A stretch of 7,311 nucleotides of DNA from Magnetospira sp. GTDB lineage: Bacteria > Pseudomonadota > Alphaproteobacteria > Rhodospirillales > Magnetospiraceae. Made by a program: the position numbers and the translations under genes. This document shows positions 1 to 5,821 of the stretch, in pieces. The stretch spans positions 1 through 7,311 of the forward strand of contig JANQGL010000327.1 in NCBI GenBank assembly GCA_028277325.1, given 5' to 3'. The notes under the pieces were generated by a model. It was not told the origin of the DNA, searched no databases, and was given only the letters and a program-made list of their open reading frames with translations. Within the stretch, counting starts at the first letter, position 1, and each line of letters opens with the position of its first letter.

Positions 1-1350
1 CTCGTACTCCGCCCACAGGGCATCGAAGAATCCGGCGTCGATGTCGGTTTCCAGGCGATCGGCCCAGGGATACCCCGTTTCGCGACGGCTGGTGGTGTCG
101 ACGTATCCCTTGTCGGTCAAGGTGCCGCCCGCGGCGAGCACCGCGACCGACTCCGACAACACCCGCCGCAGCTTGCCCGCGTCCTCGATTCGCGCGCGGG
201 ACAGGTCCCCAAGGATGGCTTCATCCTCCTTGCCTCCTAAGGCGCCGATGACTTTCGGGGTCAGGGGAACCATGCGTTCGTGGTATCCCTCGGTCTTGCC
301 CTGGCCGCGCACCAGGCAACGGGCGATGAGAATCATCGGGACACCCGGTGGATCGGTCCGGCGGGGCGTGGCCAGCGGCGGCTTGCGCCAATCCCTGTCG
401 AACAGAAGCGTGCTCAGTCTCCGATAGGTGAATCCATCGCCGCCGAGGGTCAGCAGCTTGTTGTTCTTGATGTCCATCGGTGCCCAGGGGTCGCCGGTCA
501 GGCCGTTGAGGTGCTTGGCATCGATGCGCGCGGATTTCGAGTTGCCGGCTCTTGCAAAGAGGCGGGTGTCGTTAGCGCGGCTCAGTCGGACACGGCGAGC
601 AGACTCAATATACAACGGATGCATGTCTGTCATGGAAAGCGGAGAATCGTTCGTCCAAGAAACAAGCCATACGAGGCCAATCCCATCGCGACGGTAGAAG
701 TCATATTCCGACTCGATCCGTTCGGTAATTCCTGGCAGGGCCATGGTGTCGCGCCGAAATGCGGCGGAAGGGCCACCCGCCGGCGCCAAAGTTAGGCAAG
801 GTCGGCTACCCAAACCCTTGTTCATGCGCGAAATTCCATAGTTTCCCGCACCCATAACTCCTTCCGTCGTTTGCAGGGTAATCAAAGCGAACAACCAACT
901 CTCCGGAGCCGTCACGGCGGCAACCCGCTGCTTGAGGTCGTGATTTTTCGAGGTAACCAGGACATCCAGGGCATCGGGGGTCGGGATCGGGTCCTTCTTG
1001 GCGATCATTGCCGGATCGATGGGCGGCTGCAGGAACGCCGGTTTGGATACATCCTCGACGACGAGCGACCAGGGTTCGTCGTCCGGCCAGTCGGGCGCGA
1101 GGCGGCGCAGCAGCGTTCGCCAGGAATCCTCGTCCACCGGCAGCTCGGTTTCGTCCGCCGTCATCAGGGCCATGGCCGCGAGCTGGCACAGGAAGGCGTG
1201 CCAGGGGTGGCGCTGGTGCGGGCGCAGGGCCGGGAACGCGGCGATGTTCCCGGCCGACAATTCGGCCAGCACCCCGGGCAGGGTCCGCCGTTCGCGATCT
1301 CCGGCGGCGGTCTCCACGGTGATCAGGGGTTCGGTCAGCAGGTCAAGCAT
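1..1350 (-). CDS. cas8e: Type I-E Cascade large subunit Cas8e (Cse1/CasA), partial: C-terminus beyond the left edge
   Basis: Large subunit of the type I-E Cascade surveillance complex. In the family it recognises the PAM, helps open target DNA and recruits Cas3. The frame is open for 450 codons from the ATG at 1348-1350 to position 1. E. coli CasA has about 502 residues, so a modest C-terminal piece is missing. What I see: a family-like N-terminus (MLDLLTEPLITVET), PAFLQPP at about 104-110 (compare PFMQ in E. coli), a glycine-rich loop GAGNYGISRMNKGLGSRP at about 167-184 (compare the GGGFKSGLRGG loop of E. coli), and GDPWAP near 286-291 followed by GDGFTYR near 304-310. The start overlaps the end of cas3 and has a good AAGGAGA ribosome site 9 nt upstream. 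Odd points: only three cysteines (55, 185, 345), and a GC-poor middle (about residues 150-310). Family assignment is by motif recall; type I-E is also supported by the adjacent cas3. Confidence 0.85.
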   Translation of the reverse strand, partial: MLDLLTEPLITVETAAGDRERRTLPGVLAELSAGNIAAFPALRPHQRHPWHAFLCQLAAMALMTADETELPVDEDSWRTLLRRLAPDWPDDEPWSLVVEDVSKPAFLQPPIDPAMIAKKDPIPTPDALDVLVTSKNHDLKQRVAAVTAPESWLFALITLQTTEGVMGAGNYGISRMNKGLGSRPCLTLAPAGGPSAAFRRDTMALPGITERIESEYDFYRRDGIGLVWLVSWTNDSPLSMTDMHPLYIESARRVRLSRANDTRLFARAGNSKSARIDAKHLNGLTGDPWAPMDIKNNKLLTLGGDGFTYRRLSTLLFDRDWRKPPLATPRRTDPPGVPMILIARCLVRGQGKTEGYHERMVPLTPKVIGALGGKEDEAILGDLSRARIEDAGKLRRVLSESVAVLAAGGTLTDKGYVDTTSRRETGYPWADRLETDIDAGFFDALWAEYE

Positions 1351-3970
1351 CGCCGTTCGTCTCCTTCAGGCGCAGTCCCAGGCGGTCGTATCGGAATTTC
1401 AGGGGTCCCCAGGCAAAGGCAAATCCGCCTCCGGGCAGCGGCGTCACGTCCTCCGGCGCGGTCGTTTCCCGTGCCGCCCTGGTCAGGTGGGCGGGCAGCG
1501 GCAGAACCGGCACGGCGCCGCCGAAGGGGCCTTTCGGCGCCGGATCGAACTCGGCGCGCGGGCCTTCGTCGCCGAGGCGGGTGCGGATCTTGTCCTCGAT
1601 GTCCGGGAACCGGATGTCCTCGTCGAGAAACGTCAAGTCGCGGCGGAGCAGCGCATTAAGGCCGAACAGGCGATGCGACAGGCGCTTTCCGGTCAGGTCC
1701 GAGCGGTGCTTGCGCCACGCCTCGCCCAGATCGGCCACGATGGCGTCCAACGCCTCCGGATGCGTGCCCCGTTCGACCAGCAGGCGGTTGTCGGTCGGGA
1801 TGTTCCAGTGGGGACGCGTCTCGATCAGCCGCCAGGCGGCCTCCAGCATCAGCACGTCCTCGTAGACCGTCCCGAGCCCCGCGCCATCCTTGCGCTTGAC
1901 GAGGTGGCGCGCCAGATCGCGATCCTCGGGAACGACGATCCGGCCGCGCGGCGTTTCGAATCCGGCCGGGCGCGGGCGGTCGTGGCGGTGCAGGCGGCCG
2001 ATCCGCTGGAGCAGCACGTCGATCGGGCAGAGATCGGTGATCAGGAGATCGGCGTCGATGTCCAGGCTCTGCTCCAGGGTCTGGGTGCCGATCAGGACGA
2101 GTCCCGCCCTGTCGCCGTCGCGGCGGTGCTTGCCGAACCGCGCCTCGACCTCGCGGTCCAGTTTCTTGCGGTCGCCGGGCGCGAAGCGGCCGTGATGCAG
2201 GGTCGGAACGTCGCCGAGCCGGAACAGCAGGCGGTTCGCCTCCGACCCGGCCTGGATTTCGAGCGCCCGTTGCGCCGCGATCGCGTCGTCCACCGTGTTG
2301 CAGACCACCAGAACCCGCGCCCCGGCCCGGGCGGCGGCGATCGCCTCGGCGGCAATTCGTCCGGGATCGCCGAGGGCGGGAAGGGTGGAGACGGCGACCG
2401 CCTTGGGCCGTCCGTTGTCGCCGCAGGCCATCGCGTCGCCGCCGCCGGCGTCCGACGGCCAGGAGAGGGCGGGATATGGCGCGTCCTCCGCCGTCGCGAG
2501 GTCCGGCACCGCCGCCCGCCGGCCGAACAGCAGATCGTGCCGCAGCGCCGCGCCCAGGGTGGCGGAGAGCAGCAGCGCCGGACCGCCCGCCGCCCGGTGG
2601 CCCTCGATCAGGTGCTTGAGGATGGTGCGCATGTAGACGTCGGAGGCGTGCACCTCGTCGATCACCAGCAGGCTGCGCGACAGGCAGGCGGCGCGCAGGT
2701 GGGCATGCTTGACCGCCATGGCGGCGAGCATGGCCTGATCCACGGTGCCGACGGCGATCTGCGCCGCCAGATAGCGCTTGCCGTTTTCCGCCGCCCAGCG
2801 CCGGGCGCGCAGGCTGGCGTCCGGCGCGTCGTCCCACAGAACCTCGAATCCCGGAAGAGGGGTTCCCCTGGCCTCTCCGGCCCACAGGTAGCCGGGGACG
2901 GCAAGCAGGGTTTCGGGGCGGGATTCGACCGGGAACATCCGCGCCACCATCTTCCCGAGGCGATCGTGCAGTTGGACCGCCGCCGAGCGGGTCGGCAGGG
3001 CGAAATAGAGTCCGTCCACCCGTCCCGCCGCGTAGAGGCGGGCGAAATGCCACAGGGCGGCCTCCGTCTTGCCGGAGCCGGTCTCGGATTCGAGGATCAC
3101 CAGCGGCGCCTCGATCGGCAGATCGGCCACCGCCCGCTGAATGGCGTTGGGCGACGCGAATTCGAACAGGTCGGCATATCCCGACGGCGCGCTGAAGGCG
3201 CCGCGCTGCGCGGCGACATCCAGGCCCACGGCGGCGATCGCGTCCCGGGCCTGGGCCCGCGCCGTGGCGGCGTACTCCGGATCGAGGTCCGCGACATGGG
3301 GGAAGAAGAATCGGGTGTCCGACCCGAGCCAGTCGGCGAGGATACATAGCCCGGCGAAGCCATGCTGGAAGTCCGGGGCATCCGGCAGCGGGGAGTCCGT
3401 GTCGCCGGAAAAGGCCCGTGGAAACCAGCGGCGACAAAGGACTCCCAGCTCGGCCACCGCCGCTCGCGGATCGATGTCGCCCCGGGGCCTCCAGACGGCT
3501 TCCGGGATCGCCTTGCCGGTATCGAACAGATCGAGCGGCGTGCCGTGGTGCGAGAACGACGCGACCAACAGGCCGAGCACGGCCTGGCCGTCCTTGCCGT
3601 CCCACGTCAGGACGTCGTCGAGTCCCAGCGCGTCCCGGAACCAGTCGAATGCGCGCCCGTCGGCCAGGATCGGCGCCAGTGGCCCAACGTGCCCGACCTT
3701 GCCGCCAGGCCATTGTTCCTGAAGCTGGAAACCGGCATTCGCCTTGCCGACGTCGTGCAGAAACGCGAGGCAGGCCAGTCTGGACGCCTGCGCGGGAGTC
3801 AGCCGGACCAGGCCGCCCAGCCGGGCCAGGGCGGTCCCGAGCATGGATCCGCCGGCCAACGCCTCGAAACAGGCCGCCACGTCCATGCAATGATGCGCCA
3901 AATGATGATGATTGAAGCTGCCGCCCGCAGCCTCAGATCTTTTTCCCCAAGGAGAAAGCCCCTTTTGCAT
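1343..3970 (-). CDS. cas3: Type I-E CRISPR-associated helicase/nuclease Cas3
   Basis: The effector nuclease-helicase of type I CRISPR interference, recruited to the R-loop made by Cascade, where it nicks and then degrades DNA 3' to 5'. It is 875 aa, close to E. coli Cas3 (888). The N-terminal HD nuclease domain has candidate metal ligands H26/H27 in HHCMD, H72-D73 in LHDVGK, H141-H142 in SFSHHGTP and D213 in ADWLGSD. The SF2 helicase domain has Walker A ETGSGKTEAAL (about 296-306), DEVH (438-441), SAT (469-471), and a motif V/VI block from GTQTLEQSLDID (628-639) to QRIGRLHRH (655-663). That last block and RPAGFE just after it closely match E. coli-type I-E Cas3. The C-terminal domain follows to residue 875. 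The start is supported by AGGA at 3976-3979, 5 nt upstream, and by an N-terminal WGK as in other I-E Cas3 proteins. All core motifs are intact, so it is probably functional. It is the first gene of the operon. Confidence 0.97.
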   Translation of the reverse strand: MQKGLSPWGKRSEAAGGSFNHHHLAHHCMDVAACFEALAGGSMLGTALARLGGLVRLTPAQASRLACLAFLHDVGKANAGFQLQEQWPGGKVGHVGPLAPILADGRAFDWFRDALGLDDVLTWDGKDGQAVLGLLVASFSHHGTPLDLFDTGKAIPEAVWRPRGDIDPRAAVAELGVLCRRWFPRAFSGDTDSPLPDAPDFQHGFAGLCILADWLGSDTRFFFPHVADLDPEYAATARAQARDAIAAVGLDVAAQRGAFSAPSGYADLFEFASPNAIQRAVADLPIEAPLVILESETGSGKTEAALWHFARLYAAGRVDGLYFALPTRSAAVQLHDRLGKMVARMFPVESRPETLLAVPGYLWAGEARGTPLPGFEVLWDDAPDASLRARRWAAENGKRYLAAQIAVGTVDQAMLAAMAVKHAHLRAACLSRSLLVIDEVHASDVYMRTILKHLIEGHRAAGGPALLLSATLGAALRHDLLFGRRAAVPDLATAEDAPYPALSWPSDAGGGDAMACGDNGRPKAVAVSTLPALGDPGRIAAEAIAAARAGARVLVVCNTVDDAIAAQRALEIQAGSEANRLLFRLGDVPTLHHGRFAPGDRKKLDREVEARFGKHRRDGDRAGLVLIGTQTLEQSLDIDADLLITDLCPIDVLLQRIGRLHRHDRPRPAGFETPRGRIVVPEDRDLARHLVKRKDGAGLGTVYEDVLMLEAAWRLIETRPHWNIPTDNRLLVERGTHPEALDAIVADLGEAWRKHRSDLTGKRLSHRLFGLNALLRRDLTFLDEDIRFPDIEDKIRTRLGDEGPRAEFDPAPKGPFGGAVPVLPLPAHLTRAARETTAPEDVTPLPGGGFAFAWGPLKFRYDRLGLRLKETNGDA
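1360..1366 (-). promoter_or_regulatory. Ribosome binding site of cas8e, inside the end of cas3
   Basis: The minus strand reads AAGGAGA here, 9 nt before the cas8e ATG at 1350. It lies inside the last codons of cas3, so cas8e can be translated from the cas3 mRNA, with coupling through the 8-nt overlap (1343-1350). This site fixes the cas8e start. Confidence 0.7.
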
Positions 3971-3984
3971 ATCTTTCCTGCACC

Positions 3985-4010
3985 AAGAATCTCAATAAAG
4001 AGAAGTTCTT
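3985..4010. repeat. Imperfect inverted repeat at the predicted cas3 transcript start
   Basis: On the plus strand, AAGAA-TCTC (3985-3993), a 6-nt loop AATAAA, then GAGA (4000-4003), a 2-nt bulge AG, and TTCTT (4006-4010). This gives 9 pairs with one bulge. It lies just downstream of the proposed -10 box and about 15 nt before the cas3 ATG. It could be a repressor operator or a hairpin at the 5' end of the cas mRNA close to the ribosome site. The symmetry is seen; the function is inferred. Confidence 0.4.
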
Positions 4011-4014
4011 GTTT

Positions 4015-4042
4015 ATAATAGCGCCTTAATGGGGCCGGTAAA
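4015..4042 (-). promoter_or_regulatory. Candidate sigma-70-type promoter of the cas3-cas8e operon
   Basis: Read on the minus strand: -35 TTTACC (4037-4042, 4 of 6 matches to TTGACA), a 16-nt spacer, and -10 TATTAT (4015-4020, 5 of 6 matches to TATAAT). The predicted start is near 4007-4008, giving a leader of about 37 nt. It sits in an AT-rich island (about 32% GC in 3961-4020) in otherwise GC-rich DNA. This is a consensus match only. Confidence 0.45.
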
Positions 4043-4149
4043 TGATTTTAGGGGTGCTTCCGAACAAAATACTACTATTATTATATTTCTTTCATTCGAA
4101 GACCACTTTTGGCTGGCTCGCCCTCGCCGCCCCCGCCCCGGGTCCTTCC

Positions 4150-4166
4150 CGGCGGTCTTGCCGCCG
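4150..4166. repeat. Small GC hairpin flanked by a short direct repeat
   Basis: CGGCGG (4150-4155), loop TCTTG, then CCGCCG (4161-4166): a perfect 6-bp stem. Nearly identical stretches flank it (GTCCTTCCCGG from 4142 and GTCTTTCCCGG from 4166, 10 of 11 matches). No T-run follows on either strand, so it is not a classic intrinsic terminator. Function unknown. Confidence 0.3.
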
Positions 4167-4427
4167 TCTTTCCCGGGCTTCCTCCCGTCGAGCACCTCCA
4201 GCACCTTTTGGCGACAGGCAGGGAAGGATCGCCCGGCGGTTCAGCTTCCTCACCGACCTGCCGGTCGACCGCACCGCCGTCGCGGGCCGCCCTCATGCGC
4301 ACCCCCATGACCGGAGTCCCGCCACCACCGCCACGCCGAGTCCGCCTCCCGTCGCCTGTCCCTTTCACCGCCAGACCCGGCAGCGCCACACCCCAACCCC
4401 ATCCTGAGAACGGCTGCGGCCCCCATC

Positions 4428-4439
4428 TTGCAATTGCGA
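4428..4439. promoter_or_regulatory. Palindrome over the rnfA -35 region, candidate operator
   Basis: TTGCAATTGCGA contains a perfect 8-bp palindrome GCAATTGC (4430-4437), extending to 12 bp with one mismatched pair. It overlaps the proposed -35 box of the rnf promoter, the place a repressor or activator could act. It does not match the FNR box (TTGAT-N4-ATCAA) or the NifA site (TGT-N10-ACA). The regulator is unknown. Confidence 0.3.
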
Positions 4440-4462
4440 AATCACCAAACCGTCATTATATT
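4434..4462 (+). promoter_or_regulatory. Candidate sigma-70-type promoter of the rnf operon
   Basis: -35 TTGCGA (4434-4439, 4 of 6 matches), 17-nt spacer, -10 TATATT (4457-4462, 5 of 6 matches). Transcription would start near 4469, giving a leader of about 155 nt before rnfA. I looked for a sigma-54 -24/-12 element (GG-N10-GC type) upstream of rnfA, as might be expected if the operon were NifA-controlled, and saw no convincing one. Confidence 0.4.
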
Positions 4463-4549
4463 GCATGGTTCGTGGTACGCCGTGTTTCAATGTGTCCCGG
4501 ACGATCGGTTCAACGGGCCGGAGGACGAGGGGGAGGCACGGTCCCGGGG

Positions 4550-4590
4550 GAAGCGACCGCCGCGTTGGGGGCATGGCGGGCCGTCGCTTC
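4550..4590 (+). promoter_or_regulatory. Strong hairpin in the rnfA leader
   Basis: GAAGCGAC (4550-4557) pairs perfectly with GTCGCTTC (4583-4590). Inside, CGCC (4558-4561) can pair with GGCG (4575-4578), extending the stem past a 4-nt bulge. It lies 33 nt before the rnfA ATG, within the predicted mRNA leader. The next bases are an A-run on the plus strand, not a T-run, so it is not an intrinsic terminator. It may affect mRNA stability or regulation; that is inference. Confidence 0.45.
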
Positions 4591-4623
4591 GCAGGCGCAA
4601 AAAACTTGGGAACAGGCAATACC

Positions 4624-5205
4624 ATGCAAGACTACTTGCTGATCCTGCTCGGGACGGCCCTGGTGAACAACGTTGTGCTGGTCAAGTTTCTCGGCCTGTG
4701 CCCGTTCATGGGGGTGTCGAACAAGGTCGACACGGCGCTCGGGATGGGGTTCGCGACGACCTTCGTGCTGACCCTGTCGGCGGCCGCCAGCTGGCTGCTG
4801 GAGCACTACCTGCTGGTACCGCTGGGGGTCGGGTTCCTGCGCATCCTGACCTTCATCCTGGTGATCGCGGCGGTGGTGCAGTTCACCGAGATGGCGGTGC
4901 GCAAGCTGTCGCCGGCGCTGTATCAGGTGCTGGGCATCTTCCTGCCGCTGATCACCACCAACTGCGCGGTGCTCGGGGTGGCGCTGCTGAACCTGCAGGA
5001 GGACCACGCCTTCGTGGAGAGCCTGCTCTACGGGTTCGGCTCGGCGCTCGGCTTCACCCTGGTGATGGTGATGTTCGCCGGCCTGCGCGAACGGCTGTCG
5101 CTGGCCCAGGTGCCGGCCGCCTTCGCCGGGGCGCCGATCGGCTTCGTGACCGCCGGCCTGCTGGCCCTCGCCTTCATGGGCTTCGCCGGCCTGACGGTTC
5201 AATGA
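4624..5205 (+). CDS. rnfA: Rnf electron-transport complex, integral membrane subunit RnfA
   Basis: Integral membrane subunit of the Rnf complex, which couples electron transfer between ferredoxin and NAD+ to ion movement across the inner membrane. RnfA pairs with its homologue RnfE (NqrD/NqrE-like). The protein is 193 aa, the usual family length, with about six membrane segments (roughly 4-23, 39-60, 66-90, 99-122, 131-153, 168-189). Family motifs are FLGLCPFMGVSNK (about 22-34) and LPLITTNCAVLGVALLN (about 107-123). Their cysteines, C26 and C114, correspond to residues thought to ligate a [2Fe-2S] centre within the membrane at the RnfA/RnfE interface. The ATG at 4624 is chosen because the product then starts MQDYLLILLG, as in homologues. 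A longer in-frame start at 4465 would add a basic 53-residue tail unlike the family. The ribosome site is weak (AGG at 4614-4616, 7 nt spacing). It is the first gene of the rnf operon; the stop is 18 nt before rnfB. Confidence 0.97.
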   Translation: MQDYLLILLGTALVNNVVLVKFLGLCPFMGVSNKVDTALGMGFATTFVLTLSAAASWLLEHYLLVPLGVGFLRILTFILVIAAVVQFTEMAVRKLSPALYQVLGIFLPLITTNCAVLGVALLNLQEDHAFVESLLYGFGSALGFTLVMVMFAGLRERLSLAQVPAAFAGAPIGFVTAGLLALAFMGFAGLTVQ

Positions 5206-5223
5206 CCAAGGATAACGCGTGAC

Positions 5224-5799
5224 ATGATCGACGTGATGGGAACCATGGACCTGCCGGTCGAGCCGATTGTCATGTTGACCGGGCTCGGCCTCGCCCTCGG
5301 CGTGCTGCTGACCATCGCCGCCCGCACCCTCAAGGTGGAGGGCAACCCCCTGGCCACCGAGATCGAGCAGATGCTGCCCGGCACCCAATGCGGCCAATGC
5401 GGATATCCCGGCTGCACGCCGGCCGCCGAGGCGCTGGCGCGCGGCGAGGCGACGGTCGGCATGTGCCCGCCGGGCGGCCGCACCCTGGCCGCCGAGCTGG
5501 CCGAGAAACTGGGCATCGAGATCAATCTGTCGGACATCGCCGAGAAGCAGCCCATGGTGGCCTTCGTCAACGAGGACCTGTGCATCGGCTGCTGCCGGTG
5601 CTTCCAGCAATGCCCGGTGGACGCCATGCTCGGGGCGCCGAAGCAGAAGCACACGGTGATCGCCGGCTTCTGCGACGGATGCGGCAAATGCGTCAAGGAC
5701 TGCCCGACCGAATGCGTCGAGATGCGCCCCATCGAGCCGACGGTGCAGACCTGGTACTGGCCGAAACCGACCCTCAAGCCGCTCAAGCGCGCCGCCTAG
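5224..5799 (+). CDS. rnfB: Rnf electron-transport complex, iron-sulfur subunit RnfB
   Basis: Membrane-anchored iron-sulfur subunit that exchanges electrons with soluble ferredoxin and passes them within the Rnf complex. It is 191 aa, near the length of R. capsulatus RnfB. Order of parts: one N-terminal membrane anchor (about 13-33), a Fe-S-type domain with C56, C59, C64 (CGQCGYPGC) and C81, then two ferredoxin-like 4Fe-4S motifs, C120/C123/C126/C130 and C150/C153/C156/C160. C164 in CPTEC is also usual in the family. C124 gives CIGCCRC, where homologues usually have CIGCTKC. The start at 5224 is preceded by AAGGA (5208-5212) at 11 nt. In-frame ATGs at 5236 and 5245 are possible shorter starts, and the choice changes only a few residues before the anchor. 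The gap to rnfC is 22 nt, so the genes are very likely co-transcribed. Confidence 0.97.
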   Translation: MIDVMGTMDLPVEPIVMLTGLGLALGVLLTIAARTLKVEGNPLATEIEQMLPGTQCGQCGYPGCTPAAEALARGEATVGMCPPGGRTLAAELAEKLGIEINLSDIAEKQPMVAFVNEDLCIGCCRCFQQCPVDAMLGAPKQKHTVIAGFCDGCGKCVKDCPTECVEMRPIEPTVQTWYWPKPTLKPLKRAA

Positions 5800-5821
5800 A
5801 CGGGGCACGGAGACCGTTTCG

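Larger units (their letters stand above)
3971..4623. other. Divergent intergenic region between cas3 and rnfA, no convincing gene
   Basis: This 653-bp gap separates the two divergent blocks. It has three parts: an AT-rich island (about 3981-4110) with the cas3 promoter, a GC-rich and strongly C-biased plus strand (about 4115-4420), and the rnfA promoter plus leader (about 4428-4623). Short open frames exist on both strands at about 4013-4407. They are low-complexity (Pro, Arg, Gly, Ser rich), overlap one another, have no good ribosome sites and resemble no protein I recognise. There is no CRISPR repeat array, tRNA, insertion sequence or T-run terminator that I can see. Confidence 0.7.

Noticed and set aside
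998..3349. A 783-codon open frame on the plus strand, opposite cas3 and cas8e
   Set aside because: Arg/Gly/Ala-rich translation with no recognisable domain, overlapping two well-supported genes. This is typical antisense openness in GC-rich coding DNA.
1656..3890. A 744-codon minus-strand open frame in another frame of cas3
   Set aside because: Composition is Arg/Gly/Pro-rich without motifs, while the 1343-3970 frame holds all Cas3 motifs in order.
4014..4019. Perfect plus-strand TATAAT
   Set aside because: No acceptable -35 box at the correct distance on the plus strand, and it overlaps the better minus-strand promoter.
4057..4101. Possible stem CTTC-C-GAA with TTC-GAAG around the AT-rich ACTACTATTATTATATT stretch
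   Set aside because: Seven pairs with a bulge and a loop of about 30 nt; too weak to call.
4013..4407. Several short open frames in the intergenic gap, both strands
   Set aside because: Mutually overlapping, low complexity, no good ribosome sites and no recognisable similarity. A gene remnant cannot be excluded but is not supported.
4465..4623. N-terminal extension of RnfA from an upstream in-frame ATG
   Set aside because: It would add 53 basic, non-conserved residues before a typical RnfA start, and the resulting protein would be far longer than the family's 193 or so residues.
4510..5808. A 432-codon minus-strand open frame opposite rnfA and rnfB
   Set aside because: His/Gln/Arg/Gly-rich shadow of the rnf genes, with no family resemblance.
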